Assembly: GCA_963836375.1 (NCBI GenBank)
Contig: CAWIJK010000004.1
Location: 558,001 to 622,000 of the forward strand
DNA from: CAWIJK01 sp963836375
GTDB lineage: Bacteria; Actinomycetota; Acidimicrobiia; Acidimicrobiales; RAAP-2
Direction of reading: 5' to 3'
DNA: 64,000 nt
Shown piece by piece: positions 1 through 8,441 of the stretch (the stretch's first letter is position 1; every line of letters starts with the position of its first letter). The notes under the pieces were generated by a model. That model searched no databases. It saw nothing but the letters and a program-made list of their open reading frames with translations, and had not been told where the DNA came from. The translations under genes were made by a program, and so were the position numbers.

Positions 1-535
1 AGGCCAAGTGGGAACGGGCGGCAAACGACCGCAGGGCCATCGCTTCAGGCGAATAGCGCGAGCCGACGATCCGGATGGCCTGGGCGCCGTCACCGGCACG
101 CAGCGACTCCCGTCGGTTGGCCAAGGCGGGGAAGATCTGATCCGACAGGTCCGGCCTCGAGTTCATCAGTCGCCGGAATTCGGAGTTCCTGATCCGGATC
201 ACCCTGCCCGGCTGGGTCACTCGAGCCGTCAGCCCAGCGCGCTGACCGGTGAGCAGGTTCAGCTCCCCCAGGAATTGGCCGGCACCGAAGGTCCCGATGA
301 CCGTCTCGCTGTCGTTCGCCGGGCGCACGATCTCGACTGCACCGCTCAGCACCACGATGAAGTCGTAGTCCTGGTCACCAGCCTGGAAGAGAAGGTCGCC
401 GCTCGCGGTGGCCCGCTCCTCTCCGAACGTGGCCAGCTGCGCCAGTGCGGACGAGTCGAGGACGGGGGCGGTGACAGTGCCCTCCGGACCGCTTGACCCT
501 TCGGCGGGCTGTCCTCCGGTGTATCTCTCGGTCAT
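1..535 (-). CDS. cyclic nucleotide-binding domain of a thioredoxin-reductase fusion (partial, runs off left edge)
   Basis: The reverse strand is open from an ATG at 535 to the window edge (178 codons, no stop). The translation has a cNMP-binding (CRP-type) jelly roll: LLFQAGDQDYDFIVVLSGAV, then IGTFGAGQFLGELNLLTGQR, which matches the phosphate-binding cassette region, and RVIRIRNSEFRRLM. It then reads RIVGSRYSPEAMALRSFAAR, the linker seen where such domains precede a glutaredoxin-like segment and an FAD/NAD(P) thioredoxin-reductase domain. The catalytic part would lie left of the window. A GAGGCAGGT stretch precedes the start. The gene is divergent from the YVTN gene at 792. The cNMP domain is clear; the reductase identity is inferred from the linker and family knowledge. 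Confidence 0.75.
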   Translation of the reverse strand, partial: MTERYTGGQPAEGSSGPEGTVTAPVLDSSALAQLATFGEERATASGDLLFQAGDQDYDFIVVLSGAVEIVRPANDSETVIGTFGAGQFLGELNLLTGQRAGLTARVTQPGRVIRIRNSEFRRLMNSRPDLSDQIFPALANRRESLRAGDGAQAIRIVGSRYSPEAMALRSFAARSHLA

Positions 536-791
536 GACCACCTGCCTCGAGGAGCTCTCGGAGTGATCGTAGGCGGGGATCAGGGCCCGGGCGGTCCCGG
601 CCGCCAGCCAGGGCGCCCTCGCCGCCGGGGCCTTGCCCGGGGTGGCGGGGGTCACCGCCAGTGACCTCTCACTGAATCGATGCGACGGCACCTCGCGATG
701 GGCCGCGAACCCGGCAATCGACGGGCCGCTCAGATGGCTTTGGCCCCGTTCACGGGCCCCTGGGCACGATGACCCCCAAGGGAGATCCAAC

Positions 792-2747
792 ATGATGACG
801 AACCGGGGACTCCTCCGCAGCGGGGGGGCCGTCCTGGCCGCCGCCGCCATCGCCTTCCCGTTGGCCTCCGTTGCCGACGTCCTCGACCACGTACCAGCGG
901 GGGCCTCCACCGTGACTCCGACCGCCTACGTGGCCAATTTCGGCACCGACACCGTGACCCCGGTCGACACCGGCACCCAAACCCCTGGGACGCCGATCAC
1001 CGTGGGATCCGGTCCCAACGGGATCGCCGTCACCCCCGACGGCCAGACCGCCTATGTCGCCAACGCCCCCGACAACAACGTGACCCCGATCGACACGGCC
1101 ACCAACACCCCCGGCACGGCAGTCCCGGTGGGGCCGCACCCCGTCGCCATCGCCATCACCCCGAACGGCGAGACCGCCTATGTCGTCAACCAGTCCGGAA
1201 ACACAGTGACCCCGATCGCCACGGCCACCAGCACGCCGGGGACCCCTATCGTGGTTGGGGGCGAACCCACCGGCATCGCCATCACCCCGAACGGCGAGAC
1301 CGCCTATGTCGTCAACCAGTCCGGAAACACAGTGACCCCGATCGCCACGGCCACCAGCACGCCGGGGACCCCTATCGTGGTTGGGGGCGAACCCACCGGC
1401 ATCGCCATCACCCCGACTGGCCAGACCGCCTATGTCGCCAACTTCTCCTCCGACAACGTGACGCCGATCACCATCGCCACCAACACCGCCGGGACGCCGA
1501 TCCCGGTAGGGACCCACCCTTCTCGCATCGCCATCACCCCGAACGGCCAGACCGCGTATGTCGCCAACTTCTCCTCCAACAGTGTGACACCGATCGCCAC
1601 GGCCACCAACACACCCGGGACAGCGATCCCGGTGGGCAACCTGCCGACCGACGTCGCCATCACCCCGAACGGCCAGACCGCCTATGTCACCGATCAGGGT
1701 TCCGCGACGGTGACCCCGATCACCACGGCCACCAACACACCCGGGACACCGATCACCGTCGGGGCCAATCCGTGGGGCATTGCGGTCACCCCCAACGGCC
1801 AGACCGCGTATGTCGCCAACTACTTCGACAATTCCGTGATCCCGATCGCCACGGCCACCAACACGGCCGGGTCGCCGATTCCCGTCGGGGCCAACCCGAC
1901 CGACGTCTCCCTCACCCCCGACCAGGCCCCGACGGCCGCCTTCAGCTTCACGGCGGGGACCCCGGGCAACCCGACCACCTTCAACGCCTCGGCCTCGAGC
2001 TCTCCGATCGGGACCATCGCCTCCTACGCCTGGAACTTCGGTGACGGGACCACGGCCACCACCACTTCGGCCACCACCACCCACACCTATGCCGCCTCGG
2101 GCACCTACAACGTGACCCTGACGGTCACCAACACCCAGGGGACCTCGACGGCCCAGGTCTTCACCGGCCAGACGGTGTCCAACAACGGGGGGCCGTCGGC
2201 CACAACCAGCCAGGCGGTCTCGACCGCCGGTTATGACCTGGCCGGTTCCGACGGTGGGGTCTTCGTCTTCCCGGTGGGGAAGGCCACGGGCTTCTTCGGC
2301 TCGCTGCCCTCGATGAACGTCCACGTCTCAAATATCGTGGGCATCGTGGCCACCCCGGGAGGTGGGGGCTACTTCCTGGTCGGAAAGGACGGCGGGGTCT
2401 TCACCTTCGGCAACGCCCCGTTCCTGGGTTCCCTCCCCGGCATCGGGGTCAGCGTCAACGACATCACCGGGATCGCCGCCACCCCCGACGGCCAGGGCTA
2501 CTACGTGGTCGGGGCCAACGGGGCGGTCTACGCCTTCGGCGACGCCACCTCCCACGGCTCGCTGCCCGGTCTCGGGGTCACGGTGTCGAACATCGTCTCG
2601 ATCGTCCCCACCCCCGACGGCGGGGGCTACTGGCTCATTGGTTCTGACGGCGGGGTCTTCGCCTTCGGCGACGCCACCTCCCAGGGCTCGCTGCCCGGGG
2701 TGGGCGTCCAGGTCACCAACGTGGTCGGGGCGGTGCCGACGGCCTGA
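792..2747 (+). CDS. secreted YVTN beta-propeller / PKD protein with four C-terminal GSDGGVF repeats (paralogue A)
   Basis: 651-aa exported protein. The ATG at 792 follows GGGAGATCCAAC, and residues 1-36 form a Sec signal peptide (RSGGAVLAAAAIAFPLAS...AGAS). Residues about 40-375 are 42-aa YVTN propeller blades (pattern TPNGQTAYVAN...VTPI.TATNTPGTPI.VG). A PKD domain follows (YAWNFGDGTT, TYNVTLTVTNTQGTST). The C-terminus has four repeats of the type GYxLxGSDGGVFxFG..xGSLPG, where most paralogues in the window have six. No LPXTG motif or C-terminal membrane segment is visible. Blades at 1155-1280 and 1281-1406 are identical at DNA level. Known for the folds: ligand or protein binding at the cell surface; the actual role is unknown. 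Confidence 0.9.
   Translation: MMTNRGLLRSGGAVLAAAAIAFPLASVADVLDHVPAGASTVTPTAYVANFGTDTVTPVDTGTQTPGTPITVGSGPNGIAVTPDGQTAYVANAPDNNVTPIDTATNTPGTAVPVGPHPVAIAITPNGETAYVVNQSGNTVTPIATATSTPGTPIVVGGEPTGIAITPNGETAYVVNQSGNTVTPIATATSTPGTPIVVGGEPTGIAITPTGQTAYVANFSSDNVTPITIATNTAGTPIPVGTHPSRIAITPNGQTAYVANFSSNSVTPIATATNTPGTAIPVGNLPTDVAITPNGQTAYVTDQGSATVTPITTATNTPGTPITVGANPWGIAVTPNGQTAYVANYFDNSVIPIATATNTAGSPIPVGANPTDVSLTPDQAPTAAFSFTAGTPGNPTTFNASASSSPIGTIASYAWNFGDGTTATTTSATTTHTYAASGTYNVTLTVTNTQGTSTAQVFTGQTVSNNGGPSATTSQAVSTAGYDLAGSDGGVFVFPVGKATGFFGSLPSMNVHVSNIVGIVATPGGGGYFLVGKDGGVFTFGNAPFLGSLPGIGVSVNDITGIAATPDGQGYYVVGANGAVYAFGDATSHGSLPGLGVTVSNIVSIVPTPDGGGYWLIGSDGGVFAFGDATSQGSLPGVGVQVTNVVGAVPTA
1155..1406 (+). 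repeat. perfect 126-bp tandem duplication of one propeller blade
   Basis: Bases 1155-1280 and 1281-1406 are identical base for base, encoding the same 42-residue blade (ITPNGETAYVVNQSGNTV and on) twice. The next blade starting at 1407 already differs (ITPTGQTAYVAN). With no synonymous change, the duplication is recent. Confidence 0.95.
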
Positions 2748-2941
2748 CACGTCCACCCGGTGCCGGAGACCGGTCCGCCGCTGACCTCGGACTTCTCGTT
2801 GGCCGGCCACCAGCGGACGGTGGCGCCAGACCCCCGATACCGAAGTGCATTGCTCAACTCGAGACGGAACGGGCGCACCCCACTTCGGTGCTGTGTCGGG
2901 CCGAGGCGGCGTGCTCCACACACTCCGGGGGAAAGTCCTGA

Positions 2942-4882
2942 CTATGCAGCGGATCCGCTGCGAAACCAACCCCAGCGTCTCGCCCCCACGGCCCCGATCG
3001 CAACAAGGACCACTGATGCGGCGAATATCCCGATGCACCAGTAGGTGATGGCGAAGGTGGCACTCGTCCAGGCGTCCTTGATGAGCAAACCAATGGAAAA
3101 CACCAGGATGCCGATCCCCACAATGGCTGCAACGGCTCCCCCATAGGCAGTGAACCGCTCCAGATTCTGCGCTCGCTCCTCGCGCCTGTTCCTGTCGATC
3201 ACTTCTGAGTAACGAGTCAGAAGCTCCAGGCGATCTCGGGCCATGTGATATTGATCGTCTGTCCCGAGTGCTCGTCTGAGGCGTCGCCATATGACCTGGA
3301 ACTGGGCCGAAACGATATCGAGGTCGAACATCTCATCGAGCTCACCAGCTAGGAGATGGGCCTTGTTTGCAAAGGGCACGATCTTGTCGGGTTGCACGGG
3401 CACTCTGTTGAGCGCGTCGACGGTAGCCGCTGAGTGAACGGCTCCCAGGAGGGCATGCCCCAGAAACCCGAAGAGATTCAGTGACGATTCCCCGGGGAAA
3501 CACTCGCGCGTCAAGTCGTACACGGTGACGATTCCTCTTCGACCTGGAACATTCCAAGTCATGTAGGTACCTTCCATGCTCGTCAGGTCATCGATGCGGG
3601 ACCACGTGGGCCGTGGAAGGTAATGGTCATCGCTGCCGCGGAGCATCGCCAAGAGATCATCGATCTCTGGAGGCATTACGTCGGGTTCACATATGTCGTC
3701 TCTGACCACCCAGCCGGAATGCTGACCGTCACGGGAAGGGAATCTGGCCCCGGCGTGGTCGACCGCTACCACCACGGACCAAATGCTATTCACACGCATC
3801 GACCGGAGCACCTCGTCAACAAGCGGCATCCCGCTCCAGCCCCAGAGCCGCTCAGTGGCTGCCGTCGTGATGAGTTCGCACCATTCGCGCAATGTGGCCG
3901 TGGGATTCGCATTGCCCCCCTTGCCGCCAGAACTCATTGCCCTGGATGCACTCTTCAGAATCGCACCGGTGGTCTCGCAGTTGACGCCCACCGCTGAGAG
4001 GTACGCCCAAAGATCACCGGCGATGGACTCGTAGCGTGCTGAACTTGACCCAGGTGCGTCGAAACTGCTCCCTCGCAACGAATCGAGCAAGGACCCCACT
4101 TCACCACTCGTCGTTGGTCGGGAAGATCCCGCTATAGCGGGTGCCGGCTCAAGGCTCAGCTGTGGTTGCTCCGGCACTTCTCCCACAACGCCAGAGATAG
4201 GGGCAAGAATGAGGCTGATTGCTGATGTATGGCGCCAAGTTTCAGCGTATGGGCGACGAGTGAGACTGACGACCGGGAACAGGGCGAGCTGCCGCTCTGC
4301 GTCCTCTCCGGCTGTCGGGGCCAGAACGGCTGGAGGTAGCCAGATGTGATACAGGCGTTCGGCCAATTGCGAGGCGAAGATCATGTTACGGCGCTGCGCG
4401 TAGAGGCGTACGAGGAACCAGCGAAGCTGGCTCAGGCTGTTTCCCGTTTCCAGTCCACCGAGTATGTAGTCGTTGGCGAGCCGTTCATTTGAGTCAACCA
4501 CTCGCTCGGCTCGGAGATAGCGGTTCGGAGAGCTGTCGGCGGGGTTGTGCCGAGCCCATTCCAATAGGCACGGGAATTCGTCTCCATCTGCGCGAGTGAA
4601 GTCATTTCCAATCTCCAGCGGAATGTGGCGGGAGAGAGGTCCGAGCCACGAGTGATCAGGGCCGCCCTCCGTTGTCAGATCTGTGATCGGGAGGAGGGGG
4701 AATCCGTCCGCCTCAAAGTTGGTCCTGAGGCTGGATTCGATCGCTGCAGCGTTGGCGGCGCTGGGAATGTCCGTGAATTGGTCAGTCTTCTGGACCCACT
4801 GGCTCGGCGCGGCGAGCGCCAGGCTGTACTGGATGAGCCCCTGGAGGCCCACTCTGGTCGGCTCCACCGCATTGCTGTCCAT
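2942..4882 (-). CDS. hypothetical protein with two C-terminal membrane segments
   Basis: 646 aa from the ATG at 4882, which has GGGAGGG just upstream (short spacing). The frame is open further upstream to 5032, but that part looks non-coding. The body is soluble with no motif I recognise. Two hydrophobic helices close the protein (AYGGAVAAIVGIGILVFSIGL; then a segment with YWCIGIFAASVVLVAIGAVG), followed by a basic tail. A charged helical stretch (RYSEVIDRNRREERAQNLER) precedes the first helix, suggesting a cytoplasmic N-terminal domain tethered to the membrane. It stands alone between two YVTN genes on the opposite strand. No function can be assigned. Confidence 0.7.
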   Translation of the reverse strand: MDSNAVEPTRVGLQGLIQYSLALAAPSQWVQKTDQFTDIPSAANAAAIESSLRTNFEADGFPLLPITDLTTEGGPDHSWLGPLSRHIPLEIGNDFTRADGDEFPCLLEWARHNPADSSPNRYLRAERVVDSNERLANDYILGGLETGNSLSQLRWFLVRLYAQRRNMIFASQLAERLYHIWLPPAVLAPTAGEDAERQLALFPVVSLTRRPYAETWRHTSAISLILAPISGVVGEVPEQPQLSLEPAPAIAGSSRPTTSGEVGSLLDSLRGSSFDAPGSSSARYESIAGDLWAYLSAVGVNCETTGAILKSASRAMSSGGKGGNANPTATLREWCELITTAATERLWGWSGMPLVDEVLRSMRVNSIWSVVVAVDHAGARFPSRDGQHSGWVVRDDICEPDVMPPEIDDLLAMLRGSDDHYLPRPTWSRIDDLTSMEGTYMTWNVPGRRGIVTVYDLTRECFPGESSLNLFGFLGHALLGAVHSAATVDALNRVPVQPDKIVPFANKAHLLAGELDEMFDLDIVSAQFQVIWRRLRRALGTDDQYHMARDRLELLTRYSEVIDRNRREERAQNLERFTAYGGAVAAIVGIGILVFSIGLLIKDAWTSATFAITYWCIGIFAASVVLVAIGAVGARRWGWFRSGSAA

Positions 4883-5162
4883 GTCCCTCCCAGTTCGAAT
4901 GATGATGACTTGAAGACTACCTAGGTGAGGTGAGTGGACCTCGGCCGATTCGGGCGACGTGGATGGGAGCTTCTTGATGTTGGATGCTGGCGAACGGCCG
5001 GTTCGCTGCAGCTCGAGCGAAGTTGTCCACATTCACTATCCGCGCTCATTCGTCTTCAGCTCACGGTGTCGTGGCGCCCTGGAGACAGCATGTAAGGGTT
5101 CACCTGAAACCGTCGACGTCGATTGATAGCCTGCGGGCCAACCGACGACCCCGGGGGGTGCC

Positions 5163-7286
5163 ATGCGCGCGATGTGGGGGACCAGGATCTGGGCGGCATC
5201 GCTGCTGACGGCCGCCCTCAGCGCCGGGGTGGGGGTCGGCCTTCAGTCGGGCACGAGCGCCCCCGCCGGGGCGGCGAGCGTGGGCCCGACGGCCTACGTG
5301 GTCAGCACGCTCAGCGACACCGTGACGCCGATCGACACCGCCACCAACACAGCCGGAACGCCCATCACGCTGCCGAACCACAGCTACCCGGTGGCCATCG
5401 CCATTACCCCGGACGGCAAGACCGCCTGGCTGGCCGACCGGGGCGCCGGCAACGTGATCCCGATCGACACCGCCACGAACACCGTCGGGACGCCGATCCC
5501 AGTGGGCAACCAGCCCGACGGAATCGCTATCACCCCGGACGGCAAGACCGCGTATGTGACGAACAACGTCGACGGCACGGTCACCCCCGTCAACCTCACC
5601 ACCGACACCGCTGGGACGCCGATCACCGTCGGGACCGACCCCGCCGGCATCGCCATCACCCCGGACGGCAAGACCGCGTACGTGGGGAACGACTTCAATA
5701 CGGCGGTCTATCCTCTTGATACGGCGACGCAGACCGTGGGAGCAACCATCACTGCCGGGCCCGACCCGCTCGCCCTTGCCGTCACCCCCGACGGGACCAC
5801 GGTCTATGCCGCCAACGAGGGGGGCTCCACCGTAACGCCCATCGACACTGCCACCCAGACCCCTGGGGCGCCGATCACCGTCGGGACCGGTCCCGCCGGC
5901 ATCGCCATCACCCCCGACGGCAAGACCGCGTACGTCGCCAACTCGATGGTGTCCAACTCAGTAAGCCCGATCAATCTAGCCACCGACACCGCTGGGACCG
6001 CCATCGCGGTCGGGGGCACCCCCCAAGGCGTCGCGGTCACACCCAGCGGTGCGACGGTTTACGTGGTCAGTCTGGGCACGTCGAATGTGACACCGATCAA
6101 CACCGCCAGCGGAACCGCGGGGACACCGATCTCCGGAGGAGGGCTGGATGGCCCAACGGCGATCGCCATCACCCCCGACCAGGGGCCCACGGCGTCCTTC
6201 AGCGTGACCCCGGGGCCCGCCGGTGGCACCACCGCCTTGAACGCCTCGGCGTCGTCCTCACCGGTCGGTTCGATCGCCAGCTACGCCTGGAGCTTCGGGG
6301 ACGGGACCACGGCAACCACCACCTCGGCCACCACCACCCACACCTACGCCAACCCCGGCCCCTACCAGGTGACCCTGACCGTGACCAACACCCAGGGGAC
6401 GTCGACCACCCAGACCTTCACCGGCCAGACGGTCTCCAACAACGGGGGCCCGTCTGCGACGACCACCCAGAGCGTCACCGTCCGCCCGGCCGGCTATGAC
6501 CTGGCCGGTTCCGACGGCGGGGTCTTCGTCTTCCCGGTGGGCCAGGCGTCGGGCTTCTTCGGCTCGCTACCCGCCCTCGGGGTCAAGGTCACCGACATCG
6601 TGGGCATCGTGCCCACCAACAACTTCACCGGCTACAACCTGGTGGGTTCTGACGGCGGGGTCTTCGTGTTCCCCGTCGGCCAGTCGCAGGGCTTCTTCGG
6701 GTCCCTGCCCGGGCTCGGGGTCAGCGTCTCTGACGTCGTGGGCATCGTGCCCACCAACAACTACACCGGCTATGACCTGGTGGGTTCCGACGGCGGGGTA
6801 TTCGTCTTCCCGGTCGGCCAGAGTGCGGGTTTCTACGGCTCCCTGCCGGCCCAGAACGTCCACGTCTCAAATATCGTGGGCATCGTGGCCACCCCGGGGG
6901 GTGGGGGCTACTTCCTGGTCGGAAAGGACGGCGGGGTCTTCACCTTCGGCAACGCCCCGTTCCTGGGCTCGTTGCCCGGGATCGGGGTCACCGTCAACGA
7001 CATCACCGGGATCGCGGCCACCCCCGACGGCCAGGGCTACTACGTGGTCGGGGCCAACGGGGCGGTCTACGCCTTCGGCGACGCCACCTCCCACGGCTCG
7101 CTGCCCGGTCTCGGGGTGAGCGTGTCCAACATCGTGGCCATCGTCCCCACCCCCGACGGCGGTGGTTACTGGCTGATCGGTTCTGACGGCGGGGTCTTCG
7201 CCTTCGGCGACGCCACCTCCCAGGGCTCACTGCCGGGCGTTGGGGTCCACGTCACCAACGTGGTCGGGGCGGTGCCCACCGGCTGA
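5163..7286 (+). CDS. secreted YVTN beta-propeller / PKD protein with six C-terminal GSDGGVF repeats (paralogue B)
   Basis: 707 aa from ATG 5163. The signal peptide is IWAASLLTAALSAGVGVGL...AGAAS. YVTN blades fill about residues 40-340 (ITPDGKTAYVTNNVDGTVTP type), then a PKD domain (YAWSFGDGTT, YQVTLTVTNTQGTST), then six GSDGGVF-type repeats (YDLAGSDGGVF, YNLVGSDGGVF, YDLVGSDGGVF, YFLVGKDGGVF, YYVVGANGAVY, YWLIGSDGGVF). The last four repeats are nearly identical in DNA to those of paralogue A; for example 7020-7117 equals 2481-2578. The protein ends bluntly with VVGAVPTG and no anchor. Likely extracellular or cell-wall associated; the ligand is unknown. Confidence 0.9.
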   Translation: MRAMWGTRIWAASLLTAALSAGVGVGLQSGTSAPAGAASVGPTAYVVSTLSDTVTPIDTATNTAGTPITLPNHSYPVAIAITPDGKTAWLADRGAGNVIPIDTATNTVGTPIPVGNQPDGIAITPDGKTAYVTNNVDGTVTPVNLTTDTAGTPITVGTDPAGIAITPDGKTAYVGNDFNTAVYPLDTATQTVGATITAGPDPLALAVTPDGTTVYAANEGGSTVTPIDTATQTPGAPITVGTGPAGIAITPDGKTAYVANSMVSNSVSPINLATDTAGTAIAVGGTPQGVAVTPSGATVYVVSLGTSNVTPINTASGTAGTPISGGGLDGPTAIAITPDQGPTASFSVTPGPAGGTTALNASASSSPVGSIASYAWSFGDGTTATTTSATTTHTYANPGPYQVTLTVTNTQGTSTTQTFTGQTVSNNGGPSATTTQSVTVRPAGYDLAGSDGGVFVFPVGQASGFFGSLPALGVKVTDIVGIVPTNNFTGYNLVGSDGGVFVFPVGQSQGFFGSLPGLGVSVSDVVGIVPTNNYTGYDLVGSDGGVFVFPVGQSAGFYGSLPAQNVHVSNIVGIVATPGGGGYFLVGKDGGVFTFGNAPFLGSLPGIGVTVNDITGIAATPDGQGYYVVGANGAVYAFGDATSHGSLPGLGVSVSNIVAIVPTPDGGGYWLIGSDGGVFAFGDATSQGSLPGVGVHVTNVVGAVPTG

Positions 7287-7326
7287 GGGGACAGGGGTGC
7301 CCCCGTCATGCCGGAGCGGGCCGGCC

Positions 7327-7761
7327 CTAGCCGGCCAGCCCCTTCGACAAGTCGTCGAAGAATGACCGCCATCCCTCTTCTAGCCGGGCGTAGTTCTCCG
7401 GCGGCACATGGCTGCCCGACTGGGTGAACGTCATTTCGGTCCCGCCCTCGACTTTCGTGAGGGCAACGGCCACGCGCTCGAACTGGTCACCGGGTCGGTC
7501 ACTGAGGCTGAGGACCAGTCGATTCGGAGCCTCTACCTCCAGATAGGAGCCATGCCAATCGATCTTGACTCCGTCCACGAGGATCATCCGCGCGCTCCAT
7601 TCCCCACCGACGCGCACATCCATCCGGACGTCCTCCACGGTGGTGGACTCCGTTCCGAACCAGCGCCCGAATTGCGCCGGGCTTGTCCACGCCTCGAAGA
7701 CGTCTTCCGGCGATGCGGCGAACGTACATATGATGGACACGTAGGGAGTCTCGTGGGTCAT
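7327..7761 (-). CDS. SRPBCC / AHSA1-type protein
   Basis: 144 aa starting at the ATG at 7761, which overlaps the ArsR stop by four bases (ATGA), so the two are translationally coupled. The SRPBCC (START-like) fold is recognisable from ASPEDVFEAWTSPAQFGRWF near the N-terminus, the central RVGGEWSARM, and the C-terminal GWRSFFDDLSKGLAG. AHSA1-like proteins of this size paired with an ArsR gene are common in actinobacteria. They probably bind a small hydrophobic ligand; the substrate is unknown. Confidence 0.85.
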   Translation of the reverse strand: MTHETPYVSIICTFAASPEDVFEAWTSPAQFGRWFGTESTTVEDVRMDVRVGGEWSARMILVDGVKIDWHGSYLEVEAPNRLVLSLSDRPGDQFERVAVALTKVEGGTEMTFTQSGSHVPPENYARLEEGWRSFFDDLSKGLAG

Positions 7762-8123
7762 GATCGTGGTCCTTTCTGATTCATGAGGTGCTGGTCGAGA
7801 CGGTCGAAGGAGGTCTCCCAGAGCTCGCGGTAGTCGCCCAGCCAAGCGCTGGCCTGGGCCATCGCCTCGGGATGCAGGCGGCACGGTCGTTCCTGTGCCC
7901 TGTGGGTCCTGGTGACCAACCCGGCATGTTCCAAGACCCGCACGTGCTTGGAGACCGCCTGAAAGCTCATCTCGAACGGCTCGGAGAGTTCGCTTACCGT
8001 GGCCTCCCCGGACACCAACCGGCGCACGATGGCCCGTCGAGTCGGGTCGGCCAGGGCGGAGAACACGGCATTCAGTCTGGGATCGTCGACCCCGACCCCC
8101 AAGCCCCGCTGTTGTTCAACCAT
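7758..8123 (-). CDS. ArsR-family winged-helix repressor
   Basis: 121 aa. The ArsR HTH is clear: ALADPTRRAIVRRLVSGEAT, then VSELSEPFEMSFQAVSKHVR as helix-turn-helix and VLEHAGLVTRTHRAQERPCR as the wing. It lacks the metal-binding cysteines of ArsR/SmtB sensors, as is usual for members paired with SRPBCC proteins. Its start codon lies inside a CAACC-N4-GGTTG palindrome (8117-8130) and a second copy lies 42 bases upstream (8159-8172), so autoregulation of this two-gene operon is likely. A TAGTAT box 8 bases before the ATG suggests a leaderless transcript. Confidence 0.9.
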   Translation of the reverse strand: MVEQQRGLGVGVDDPRLNAVFSALADPTRRAIVRRLVSGEATVSELSEPFEMSFQAVSKHVRVLEHAGLVTRTHRAQERPCRLHPEAMAQASAWLGDYRELWETSFDRLDQHLMNQKGPRS

Positions 8124-8130
8124 TAGGTTG
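8117..8130. promoter_or_regulatory. ArsR operator 1 (palindrome over the start codon)
   Basis: CAACC-ATTA-GGTTG, a perfect 5+5 inverted repeat covering the arsR start codon (8121-8123). Confidence 0.7.
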
Positions 8131-8131
8131 C

Positions 8132-8137
8132 ATACTA
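8132..8137 (-). promoter_or_regulatory. -10 box of the arsR-SRPBCC operon
   Basis: TAGTAT read on the minus strand, ending 8 bases before the ATG at 8123. Transcription would then start at or next to the start codon (leaderless). A weak TTGCAG -35 (8161-8156) sits 18 bases upstream and overlaps operator 2. Confidence 0.5.
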
Positions 8138-8158
8138 GCCCGGCCGGGAGGAGATCTG

Positions 8159-8172
8159 CAACCTATTGGTTG
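8159..8172. promoter_or_regulatory. ArsR operator 2
   Basis: CAACC-TATT-GGTTG, the same palindrome as operator 1. Centre-to-centre distance is 42 bases (four helical turns), so the two sites face the same side of the DNA. It overlaps the -35 region. Confidence 0.7.
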
Positions 8173-8268
8173 AATAACTCCCTGCGAGCCACCCCGGAGT
8201 GAGTGGGAGCGATGTTGGGCCGTCTGCTCCGACAGAGCTATCCGCGCCCATGCGATCTGAGCCAGCTC

Positions 8269-8289
8269 CTTCGGGTGCCGAGCCCGAAG
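8269..8289 (+). repeat. intergenic hairpin repeat 1
   Basis: CTTCGGG-TGCCGAG-CCCGAAG: a perfect 7-bp stem with a 7-base loop, between arsR and the next minus-strand gene. Confidence 0.6.
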
Positions 8290-8441
8290 CCCGAAACCCT
8301 CGGAATCGCCCTGATCTGCTCTCAGCGGTCTCCGCTCCATCGGCGTCTGAAAACGAAAGACCCCTCTGCCGAGTGCAAAGAAGTCCCCCGCCCTATCCGG
8401 CTCCGGCGTTGCGGGCCATGTTCAGAAAGCCGGCTGGGTAG

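Noticed and set aside
750..2324. Long minus-strand reading frames opposite the YVTN genes (also near 12439-13671 and 57800-58771)
   Set aside because: They are Gly/Arg/Asp-rich shadows created by the GC-rich repeat codons of the genes on the other strand, with no domain and no start signal.
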